NCBI RefSeq assembly: GCF_037042795.1
Contig: NC_089648.1
Span: 7,467,501-7,531,500, forward strand
Length of the DNA: 64,000 bases
Direction: 5' to 3'
Source: Molothrus aeneus
Taxonomy: Eukaryota > Chordata > Aves > Passeriformes > Icteridae
Both the position numbers and the translations under genes were made by a program. Positions 33,664-45,600 of this stretch are shown in pieces. The notes below the pieces were generated by a model. It was given only the letters and a program-made list of their open reading frames with translations. It ran no database searches and was not told the DNA's origin. Position 1 is the first letter of the stretch. Each line of letters opens with the position of its first letter.

Positions 33664-36600
33664 TGCGGAAGGCAGCAAGGACGTGGCAGCGCAAAGCCCT
33701 GCGGATGGATGTGGGGGGATGGATGGATGGATGCTGTGGGTCCCGAGGAGCCGGGTGTGGAGGACGTAGCTCCAGACAGGGTTATTTGTAGCTCGCTTGT
33801 GCCCCTGGGAGAGGAGGCTCCGCTTGTGCGGGGCGGGGAGGAAGGGCCCGGTCCCCCCGGCCTCGCCCGGGCTGCGGGGCCCTGCTGGCTGCCGGGCGGG
33901 GCTGGCAGCTCTGCCGGGGCTGGAGGCAAAGCTGCTGTCCCGGAGGGGAAATACCTGCCCGTGCCTTTGTGCTCAGAGCCTCCTCCCCCGGGGAAGGTGC
34001 GGGCCGAGCTGCGGCGTTGGCTCGCACGTGTTCCCGCTGCCTCTCCTTTTGTCTGCCCTGAGCTGCTCCTCCTCCTCCTCCCCTGCTCCGGCTTCCTCCT
34101 CACGTCTGTTCCCCCTTCCTCACGTTTGTTCCCCTTCCTGGCTTGCCCAGCAGCTGAGGCTGATGTGGATGGGTTGCCCTTCATCAGTACCGGGGGCAGG
34201 AGTTGTGTTTTTTCTCGCTAGGGTTTGGTTCGTGGAGGGAGCTCCTGGGGACCGTGACATTCCTCACAGAGCCACTGCCTTTCGTGTCCAGACATCTCTC
34301 CAGAACTGTGATCTTACACCAAACACTTGTGGTTTTATTTATTTTCCCCGCCACCTCTTGAATTTGCTTGCTGTGCCCTCTGCCAGTTTTTGTACCGGCA
34401 GAGCACACCGTGCTGCTGAGCATCCCGCTGTAAATGCCTGAATTTCACCAGAGCAGCAGGTCCCTTGCTTTTTCCTGGGGAAAAAGCCCTGCAGAGCAGC
34501 CTCTGTGCCAGTGCATCGAGCTCTTCTGCAAACTGTGCTGAAGAAATTAAAGGGAGATACACACCAAGGCTGTAGTTGTCTCCTGTAACCTCCCTTTTGT
34601 TTTGGTTCCTCAAGTGAAGGGCTCTGAATGGCAGTGGGATTCTGTGTGCTTGGCACAGGGCAGGCACCCAGGCCCTGCAGGACGAGCCCAGCTTTGTCTT
34701 TTGCTTCCAGCTGGAACTGAGTGGTTTCTGTTATCTGAATGGGCACAATGAAAGTGAATTGGTCTCTTTTTTCCTTAGTTTGTTTAGGAAACTATGGTCT
34801 AGAGATAGGTGAGCTGAGAGAAGTTGAGTAAACAAGGCCCAGCTTGCCTAGAGGTTTCATTTTCCACACAGAGAAGAGTCTGAAACTCCATGTTGAGGAG
34901 ATTACTGACTGCTTGTATGGTTGTCTTAAAGACTGAGCCAGCTCTGCTCTCTTTTGTACTCCCCAGTGCCTTGTGCCCTCAAAGCCTTTGTGTTGGGACC
35001 AGCCTCGAGTCCTCCTGCACAGCTCTAGACACAAGCCCAGAGTCCATGTTGCAGTGCCAAAATTGCATGTGACTTACAGACACATTGAGAGCAGCTGCAG
35101 GGTGGCTGCTGTGAGGGTAGCTGGGTGTGCAATCCTGGCTTGTGGGAAGAGCCCATCTGGAAATAAAAATGTCCTCTTATGCTGGCTGGGGCTCTGTACA
35201 AATCACAAACGGGATGGGGCTGCTGGGAACGTGCCTTGAGCTGTTTTATTTTCCAGCATCAGTCTCATTACATGATTATGACAATGGGAAGATGCCATCA
35301 GCTCACATCCCAGGCAGCAGATGAAGAACTTAATGTTACAACTCACTTTATAAGTTTTTTGACCAATCACACAAAGCAAAACATATTGACAGTAGTTCTA
35401 TCCAACCACTATAAGCACAGGTACCTTTGGTTAAAACAATGCTTGCTTATTTCAAATACAATACCTGCTTGTAAGCCTTAAAACACAATGCACAGAGCAC
35501 CATTATTAAGCTTAAAACTTCCTAATATCTTGCTAGATAAACTTTTCTGTAGCTTAGAGAATTATTCTAGACAAGCGTTAATACACAGACCATTGTTCTA
35601 TTTGTCCTTGCTTTTCTACAGTTTAAATATTTTTTCTGCTAACCTATCTCATGGCTGCTGCTCAGCTCTAATCACAGTTCTGCTGCCTCTGTGGCCTGCC
35701 TTTTGCAGCTTTCCCAAAACCCCCTAATTTTGTAGATTCCCACATGCTCGTACAGTTTGGGTGGATGGTTGGCTGTAGTTTGGGCTCTCAGATCTCCTGG
35801 TGCCATGCTGTGGTCTTTGAAGCCCTTTCCTTTTCCCTCCTGCTCATGCACAAAGCTCTGCTGATGGTTTTGGCTTGGAGATCTCCCTCCTGTTAGTCAG
35901 TGACACATGGAAGGCTTTCCTAGGTCAGTTCTGTATCATCAGCAATTATAATTACACAGCACTGAGTATTATTAGTACAGCAGCTGTTTGTGTGAGTTAT
36001 TTGGAGCCAAACCACTGTAAGGTTATTTTGCCTGGTGGGTAACTGGAATGATGCCAGGATGGTACCCACTGTGTCTGAGTTTTAAATAAATGGTTTACTT
36101 GCAAAACAACTGCTTGGTGTGGGGCAGGGCACTCTGGAGCTGCACTTCAGGGAAGATTTGGGTGGTGCTTCTGTCCTGATCACAGGGTCATGGAATAGTT
36201 TGGTCTGAAAGGGGCCCTGAAGATCATCCAGTTCCAACCTCTGCAGTGGGCAGGGATGCCCCCCACTAGATCAGGTTGCTCAGAGCTCCATCCAGCCTGG
36301 CCTTGAACACTCCCAGGGAGCAGCCACAGCTTCTCTGGGTGACCTTTTCCAGTGCCTCACCACCCTGTCACTACAAGCCCTTGTGAAAACTCAAACTCCC
36401 TCTACAGCTTTTTGTAGGCCCACTTCAGGTATTGGAAAGTGCTATAAGATAGCCCTGGAGCCTTCTGCACGCTGAACACCCCAAACTGTCTCAGCCTGTC
36501 TTCACAGGAGAGGTTCTTCAACCCTCTGATCATCTTTGTGGCCTGCTGTTGACCTCTGATGCAGAATTTTTATTGGGCTCTGGTGTTTCCATTGAATTTT

Positions 36601-39600
36601 GTCTCTACCTCCTGCAGGCCACTCAGGAGTTCCCTCAGGCCACAATCCTTGGAGCTGCCCATCTTATCTTGTGCCTGCCAAGGGTTCTCCAGTATAGAGA
36701 CTGTTTACTTGAGAAGTGGCTCTCAAAGGGGTTGTGCAGTGAGGTCAGCAGCCTCTTGTGCTGCACAGGGGCTGGTGCAGCCATGCTGAGGTTGTGACTT
36801 TTTTTTTTTTTCTTTCAGTAAAACAGATGGTCTGAGCAGCAGGGTGATGAACTGGTTAAGCTAGCTAAATGCTCCTTCCATGTCTTTCCACTTTGGGAAC
36901 ATCTCTCCAGCAGCTTGTCTGTCTTACTAGATTGTCTTCTTGGACTTTGTCCTAAATAGTATCCATCTCTTGATTTAAAGAAAAATAGAAAGAAGAAATT
37001 GTGTGTGTTTACCCTGTCACAGTTCAGAAGCTACTTACCCAGATACTCCTTTTTATTTTGGGCTTTGTTTTGTTTTTCCCCTTGAACCTGCTTGAATTGT
37101 TTCATCTTGGCCTTATGTGCTTTTTCTTGCTAGTCACCCATGTTTGATGGCAAAGTCCCTCACTGGCACCACTACAGCTGCTTCTGGAAGCGGGCTCGAC
37201 TTGTGTCCCACGCAGACATTGACGGCTTCCCCGAGCTTCGCTGGGAAGATCAGGAGAAAATCAAGAAAGCCATTGAAACTGGAGGCCCTGGAGGAGGTAG
37301 GCAGAAGCCTCCTGGTGTTTGGAGGTTCATCTGGAGCTGTGCTCTCTTTTGTTGTGCTGTTGTTACGGTGATTTGATGTCCATGTCGCTTCAGCAAGTGA
37401 TGTCAGAGGAATTGCTGAGATGTCTCCACACCTCCAGGGTGAGGATGCTGACAGTATCATCCAGCATGTTAAATCAGTGAGGAGAAAAAGCCAAGTCACT
37501 TGGCAGATATATTGAAAAACATTTCATGTTATCATGATTGGTGTATTTAGTTTGTTGTACTGTGTTTTCTTAGTGGTACCTTCAGTTCAGTGCATGGTTG
37601 TGGTGGCTCTTTGGTGATTTTGAGCATGGACTGCTTGTCTTGCTCTCTGTTCAAATGCTGGACAAATGAAATGAGTGGCTGGAACCCAAGAGTTTTATTA
37701 ATGCAGACTGCTAACAATCTGGGACAGAGAATAAGAAAATAAGGGAATGCATATTAAAGCTGAATTCTGTCTTTGCTTTGTTCTCCAGGAAAAGGAGGGG
37801 AACAGGAAGGAGGTGGTAAGGCTGAGAAGAGCCTAAATGACTTTGCTGCAGAATATGCCAAGTCTAACAGAAGTACTTGCAAAGGCTGTGAGCAGAAAAT
37901 AGAAAAGGTAAAAAAGTTCTCCATCTCATCTTTTCTCTCACCAGTTTTAATTCAAACAGTGGCTTTTATAATTGCTTCCTGTCTGTCCTGCATATGGAAA
38001 GCACTTGCAGAGCTGCATTTCTGTGTCTGAGTAGCAGCTGTGTCCTGGACAGCTGACAGTAAAGGCATCCCTCAGGCATTGTAGCCTGAGCTTCAAGCCT
38101 GGTGATCCCTCCTTTCACTTGGGTCTTAGAGCAGGCTGGGAATGCTGCTCACCAACATTTCGGTGGCAAGAGAGCCACCACTAACTGCAGCTTTTCCTGC
38201 TTGTTGCTGCACTGCAAACCATCTTCTTGTTGGACATCTGAAAGGTAATTTGCAGTAAAACAGGATAAGATCATATTAGCATTGATGTTTGAGTGATAGG
38301 GACATAGTTAATTATGAGATGGGCTTTTATGAAGCTTGTTCATGTGAGTTTTACTTGGTAAGTTTACAGGAAGTTGGAATAAAGGCAACAGGATTACCCA
38401 GTTTGAGTGGATTTTGAATAGAAAACTGCCCTAAAAGGTGACTTTTTCAACCTAGCAAGAGTACATGAAAATGGTAGAGGAACTGTAGTGAAAGTGTTTG
38501 AACAAAAGTTGCAGACTTTGATGGAGGAACTGTTACTGCTTCACAGATTTTTAGGAAGCATCATGTTGGTAACTTGTTAACATCCTGCTCCTTCCAGAAT
38601 GGCCTAACAATTGCTCTCATGTTACTTTGATTTCCCTCAGGGCCAGATCAGGATTTCCAAGAAGATGGTGCATCCTGAGAAGCCTCAGCTGGGGATGATT
38701 GATAACTGGTACCACCCCGACTGCTTCGTGAGCCGCCGGGCAGAGCTGGGCTTCCTCCCTGCCTACGGCGCCACCCAGCTCCTGGGCTTCAGCATCCTGA
38801 AAGCTGAAGATAAAGAAACTCTGAAGAAGCAGCTCCCAGCTACCAAGAGTGAAGGGTAGGTGGTTAGTGTAAGAAATTGTGTTGTCTGGAGGAGGCATTG
38901 CCTTTAAATACATCTGTGATAAGTGTTATGGGATGTTGTTGTCTCTATTAGAGGAATATTTGTCATAGGAAGGTTTGGTTCTTCCTGTGACCTCAGGCAG
39001 ATGACAACAGACATTCCCTGTCCCTGGGAACCTGCAGCCCAGTTTTCCCCTGTGACTGCCTTGAGGAAATGCAGAGAGCTGCAGGTGTGACTTGGAGGGC
39101 AGATTCAGGGCTTTCAACCATAAAATAATGCTTGTGTAGTACAAAAGGATACTGGACTCTGTGTCTCCTTGTGTGATACTGTTATCAGCAGCGGTTTCTC
39201 TGCTCAAACCACTTGTTAGAGAATTGATTTGACATCTTTTATCTATGAGCTTCTGAACTGTGACAGGCACTGAATCTGATAATGGTGTTTATTTGCCATG
39301 TAGTGCTTCCACTTGGATGCTTTTGTTTGCTGAATCTTTTATAGTACGTCTGAAATTTCATTGCCTTGCATTGAGATTTGCAGTGGAGGCTCTTGACAGG
39401 ACCTGTACTGACAGAGAAGTGTTTCCAGGTGACTTGCTAGCTTTGTGAATCTTTTTTTTTTTTAATGAAGGCTTTTGTTACTTGTTCTTGAAATGACTTT
39501 GCCTGGAGTCATGCTTCATAACACAAACCAGTGTTGTATTGTCCCGTTGAAGGAAGGAACATTAGGTATTTCTGGATCCTACAAATAAGGAAGATCTTGT

Positions 39601-42600
39601 CATTGGAAAACATTGGGCTTCTCTGTGTGCATTTTAGACTGAATTCAACTTTGCTTTTGCCAAGATTCACCATGAAAATGTCCAGTGAGGCTGATGTCTG
39701 TTCTGAGGAGCTATGGCCGTGTCACAGCTGTGCAGTCTTGGTCAGTATTGGTCCTTCAGGTATGCAGCTGATGTGTGTGGTGTGCAGTTCCTTGGCAAGC
39801 CACTGCTCCAGAAGCATTTGGCAGTGCTGTGGGTGCTGTGGGGGGTCCTGCAGCACCCCAGGATGGGGCTTTGGCCAGAGCCCTGTCAGGTTCTGTTCTA
39901 TTCACCTCTCTCAGCTGAACTGGCAGAGGCCAAGAGGAGATGTGTGCATCTGTTGGGCAGCCTGCTGTCTTTCCATGCAGGGATTTTACCTCTGTGTGCA
40001 TTGCTTAGTGTAAGCAGAAGTGCAGTATTTTAATGCACTTACAGGTTTTCAAGTAGTCCTTTGCATTTTGTGCTGAGATGTGAGTTCTGCTTTGTCCTAG
40101 AACAGTGAGTTTAATAGGGTTATTTGTAGTTTTCTCTCATGTCCTCAGCAGAGCTCTAGAGATTTGACTGTGTAAGTGCTTCTCTTGTCTGCCCTGACTC
40201 TGCTTTTCTGGGCCACTTCTGGGATGCTATGCAGAATATGAAGGCTTTGTAAAGAAAGGCCACAGAGCAGTTTGCCAAGTCACTGTGTAAATAAAAGCCT
40301 AGAATTGCAGTGGAAAAAAGCTTGCACTGGTGATGGAGGGTAATGTGAACCAGGACCTCATGCCAGAAAAGCAGCAGGATGTCTCATCTTTCCTGCTTTC
40401 TAAGCACCTCCTGAGCAAGCTCCTCAGCCTTGCAACAGACACTTTAAGTTGCTGGCTGGCTGCTGTGCTCCACTACCTTCTGCTCTTTGGGCTGTGCTTG
40501 AGCCAAGGGTGGTAAGGGTCAGCTGGAAAAATCGTTGCCTGTCAAACAAAAATAATGGGTGAGAGTGTAAATAAACAGCATGAGTGGAGGAGTGTGGTGT
40601 GCTAACTAGCTGGTGGTTTTGCTGCCAAGAAAGCACAGGAATTATGGAGAAGACAAAGGAAGAACACTCCAGAAAACTGAATGAGATGTAGTTACCTAGG
40701 ATAATTCACCTTGTGCATTCAATCAGATAACAGAAATTACCAGCAGAAATTACAGCCTCTTGCAGAAATTATATTAAAGCGTCTGTTGCAAGTGAGATTC
40801 TTAAAATTATCTTTAAAGATATTTCTAAATATACTGCATTAGAATTGTATCTTGACTCAGAAGCCTGTGCAATTCAGATGTGACACATCCAAATTCAGGT
40901 GCTGCTGCTGCATGTCCAGCCCATACTTTGAGGAGAATCTCAGATTTGGTGACTGCCCTGTCAGCCCTTTGTGTAAAAGTGGCGTTGAGGTGTGCCTTTT
41001 TCAGATGAGACAGGTGAGGTGTGGAGCAGGGCTACCCAGAAAAAGTTGGAAAATCCTTTCTTTGTGAAGACCAAATATGGGAGGATTTACTGGAAGGATC
41101 CTGGCTCCTTTCTCAGCCAGTTCTGGGTGAGACATGCAGCCCTCCCTTGGGCTATGGGCTGTCCTGCCCAAGCACTAACACTTTGCAGAGCTGGGAAAGG
41201 AGGATCTTGTGTCCTTGCCTGCAGCTTCTCTGTGGAAAGAATGCCTGGATGCTGGTGTAGGAAATGCAGTAGCAGCTTGTGAGCTCCTTTTGACAGCATT
41301 TCTTTGGCAGTGTGTGTTTTGTCCTCCTGCTCTGAGCTGTAATACCTCCTGTGTTTTCTGCCTCACTTGTTTAGATGGAATTGCTGCCCAGGTCAGGAGT
41401 AAAGTGTCACTCTGGAGATGTCATGCAGCACTGGATTAGCTGCAGAGGTGACCTGAGGCAAATGCTAAGTGCTCAGGTCACCAACAGTCTGGCAGTGCTT
41501 TACAGAGAGCAGGTGAAAAAAGGACTTCTTGTTGCTCCCTGCTGGGCTGCTTGCTTTATCCAGGGTTGTTGTGACTGTCCTTTCCACCTTTTCATTGTAG
41601 GGAGGGGAAGAGGTGAATGTGAAAAATAGAGTAGATGGTCAGGAAGGGCCAGGCCACAGCGGGACAGCTCACTTCCCTCTTCATCTCCTCTGAAATTGGA
41701 ATAAATCTTGTGTGTCTTCCCTGAAGGTGAGAAGTGGTTGGCATTGCCTGGGAAATGCCAGTCCTTCCAGGCAAGCTGTGGGGCTGTAGCTGTCAGAGGT
41801 GGAGGGCTGTCCCTTGCCCAGCAGGAGAAGGGGTGTACACAGCAGCACCTCACTGCTGTGGGCAACACATGGTCTTGGGGCCCAAGGATGGAAGATCCTT
41901 GTGTGTGTGTGTTCTTGTGTCAGTGAGGGTGGAGTTTACAGATTGTTCTAAAATGTGCTGCTTTGGGAAGCTGCAAGATGAAGTCAGCTTTGCCATTCCC
42001 TTCTCCAGGCTGTATAAAGTGATTGGTGTTTGCTGGGCATGAAGGAGAAGGTGGTGACCCATAGCTTTATACCTCCCTGCACTTGGGATGATCCCTCCCA
42101 CTCCATGGTTTGTTCCATGGCTGGAGCAGGTACTGTAACCACTCTGCACAGCACTGCTGTCCCTTTGACTGTGAGGAGAAGCTGCCAAAAGAGAGTTGTT
42201 GCTGGAATTTGGCTGCATTCCCTGGGTCACAGGGTCTCTCAGCAGAGTGATCACCTTCCAGGGGCTGCTGTGCTGGATTGGCTCCTTTAGGAGACAAGTT
42301 ACAGTGTGGGAGTGAGTGCTGGCTTGCTGGAGGCAGCCTGGCTGTCAGCAGGCACTGCAGATACTCAGGGCTGGGCACCCCTCCTGAGCACTGACATCAT
42401 TAATCCTGGTTTGGGAAGGTGCAGAACACTTTGCACTCAGGCTGGGAAGCTTTTCACAGATTCTGTTGTGTATCCCTGACTCTGTTATAACTTAAGGAAG
42501 TCATTGTCCTCTTGATAGGGCTCAGTGGATGCTCTGGTCTTGCTCCCAGCTTGAGCTGCAGCCAAGGAGGAGAGAGAATTTGCTTGGCCTGGGGACTTTT

Positions 42601-45600
42601 GGAGGCACTGCTGTGTGTGTGTGCTGGAGCCAGTCCTGCCACACTGGTTTGCTGCTTGCCTGATTCAGAACACAGGGTGAAGTTTTTCTGAAGCAGCTGC
42701 TGGCAGCACAGTGTGGGTGTTTCCCCCTACCATGAGGCAGGAGATGTGCAGCACAACCCCTGCTCACTGATGGCACCTGGCAGGGCACAGCTGGAGGATG
42801 ACATCTGTCAAACCAGTCCCTCAAAGTGCTCTGAGCTGTGGTTTGGTCACAGGTGCTGATGGTGGGCTGGTGTGGCCACTGCAAATAAAGTGAGCACAAT
42901 TTTAGGGCCAGGCAAGTTACTGGAACTACAGGTCTCATGCAGGAGTCTCTGGGAGGAGAGCACCTCCTGACATTCTTACTTTTAGTGGGAGCAAGGTCCT
43001 AGAAAGAGAACTGTTTAAAATTGTAAGCAGGAGAGCAATCAGAAATGTCAACTTCATTGACATTAACCCTCAGCCACAGCTTACAAAGTTGAGAGAGGCT
43101 TTCTTAAAAAGAGAACTGGCTGATGTTTCATAACAGAAAGCATCTCTCAAAATGGAGTGTGTGATCCAGGCTGTGTTCATGCTCTGCCTCGAGTTGCAGG
43201 CCTGTCCTGTCTCAGCTGGGATAGAATTTCCCTTGGCATCCTCACAAGGAGAACACACTCCAGGCAAACAAAGGGAATGACATGACTTTGGAAACATAAA
43301 TGATCTTCTTCTGAAGTCCCTTGTCACTCTGAAGTGTGCCAAAATCCCCCAGTTTTCATTTGGCTTTCTTTTTCTAGTCTTTCTTGAGCAGTATTTTCTA
43401 TAACTTCTCCCTTCAGCTCTAAATAGCAAATAGCAATAAATTTCCACACATGCAACTCCCAACAGTATATCACAAAAGCACTGTGAGCCTGGAAGCATTT
43501 TCCAATGCTTGCACTGAATTTTTCCAGAAACTTGCACCTGTTTGGTTTCAGAGGCCTGACCTAATTCCAGTCTGAAGAGAAACTAGGTGGGAAATACCCA
43601 CCTAGGGAAATACTCCTAGGGAATATTGGAAATACTCCTAGGGAGTTGGGAAATACCCAACTAGGGAAATACTCTCTAGTTTCCTAGTGTGTTAACTCAT
43701 TAAAGTTACTGTGTTTGCTCTCCTTTATTTCAGTATAGACTGCCTAAGCTGATCAAGCTGTTGATTCAGCTGAAGGACACTGTGGTCTTTTAACTTGCAT
43801 TGCCACACCTCCCCAAATTTGGAGAACTGTTCAGTGATCCTTAGGTATGCCTTTGGTGTCTAGGTGAATAGATGAGATGAATATAGATGAATATGCCTGA
43901 GAATGTTGCAGTCTTTCACGTGCTCTTCTCCCACACCACACAGTTACTCTGTGGAAAACCTCTGAATGTACCTGACCTGATTGAGGCAGCTCACATTGCA
44001 GAGCCAAGTGCAGGTCTATAATCTATCACTGAGGAATTTGAAAAATGGATTTGCCTGCCAAAACTGAGGATATTCAAGCCTCTGCAGATATTGGCAGTCA
44101 GTAATCTGAGCCCTGGTAACTGCTGGACAGCCGTTTCAACAACTTCCTTTCATTTGTGTGTGGTTTTGTTTTGTTTTTCTCTGTTAGAAAGAGAAAAGGA
44201 GAAGAGGTAGATGGAAACGTGACTGCAAAAAAGAAGCAGAAAAAAGAAAAAGAGAAAGAATCAAAGCAGCAGAAACAGCTGAAGGTGAGTTTTAGCTGCT
44301 CACAACCTAAGAGCTGCTTGGTTGGAAGAGTCTCTAGAAGAGCCTCTAGAGAAGGCAGTACCTTGTACCCAGAGAGAGCAGTGGCAGCCCAGACCATCCT
44401 TGTGCCCTGGCACTGAGGCTTTGCCCCTTTCTCTCCAAAGACAGGAAGGATGTTCTCTAGGACTTGGGCTTATTGGATTTAAAGAGATTAGGTTAAATGC
44501 CTTTTTTCTGAGAGGCTGGGTCTGGGCTCCTTCCTCTATCAGCTGGCTGTGGTGGCTGGAGCTTGGAGCCCGAGCACTATTGCAGAAGAGCTTGGAAAAC
44601 AATAAATAGCTCATTGTAAAAATTAAACAGCAATAAAGTGTGCAACTAGATTAATGAAAAATCTTTTTCACCCTCTGGCAAGATATGTTCAGTTCATGGG
44701 TACAAATTGTGATTTCTACCTGTCACTTTTAGAATATTGTGGGAAGAATCCCCAGTAGAGCTTCAGGAATTTTTTATTTATTAAAAGTTCCCAAGGAAAA
44801 AAACAAACAATCTGACTTTGCTGCAACTGAGATCTTAATGGAGCTGTAGAAAAACGCTGGCTCTGGTTTTGTACAAAAGTTTATTTTTGTTGTGTGGCAG
44901 CACCATAATTTTCAAAAAAGATATTTTTAAGGTTTTGCTGCTGCAGTGCAGATTTTTAGGACAAATGGAGGCACTTTGTGGATCAGGGTTAAGTTTGGGT
45001 TCACTTTTTTTTAACAACATTTCCTTGAGCATGATCATTAACACTGAAAATTACACCACTTAACCCAGTAAACCACTTCTTCCAGGGCAGACTACATTTT
45101 TGACTGTAGCCAATGGATAACATTCAGAAAGTATTTGAGATATTTTAGGATGCTTCTGTGCTTCCCAACCCTTTCAAGTTCTGTAGAAAAACCCAAAAGA
45201 ATATGCATGCTTCTCCACACTGCTGCAGGTATCTGATCTGGTAGCAATTCCTCTAATGCTTAGTTACCTTAAAAAAATGAACAGTGGCAATCAGCATTTG
45301 TGATTTTTTTTTTATTTTCTGGAAGGCTCAAATGCTGCCACATCCCCACTGTTCTCAGTGTCAGCTAGGTAGGTGAAATTTGTAAAGAATGTTGAGACCT
45401 TTATAAGTGAGTAAGTAAGGGCATTGACACTTGAAGGATATGACTTTAAGGATCTGTTTTAGGTGTTTGGTAGAAGATGTGACTCTCCCTTTTGGTAAAG
45501 TTACTGGTTCTTGGAGCTCTTAATTTCCTAATTTGTGTGTAAGATGACATGAACTTGCTAAAACCTTGTGCCCATACTGCAGTTTGAGGAGTGTTCTTTG

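Larger units (their letters stand above)
32290..34040. promoter_or_regulatory. CpG island with PARP1 promoter
   Basis: Dense in CpG and G+C across this span, in sharp contrast to the AT-leaning flanks. It covers the 5' flank, exon 1 and the start of intron 1. No TATA box is evident near the start codon. GC boxes of the Sp1 type (GGGGCGGGG) lie at about 32598-32606. This fits a CpG-island, TATA-less housekeeping promoter. The transcription start cannot be placed from sequence alone. Edges are visual estimates. Confidence 0.85.

Noticed and set aside
32222..34184. Long open frames (up to 451 codons) on the minus strand of the CpG island
   Set aside because: GC-rich DNA has few stop codons. The peptides are Arg/Pro/Ala/Gly-rich with no domain, and PARP1 exon 1 explains the coding signal here.
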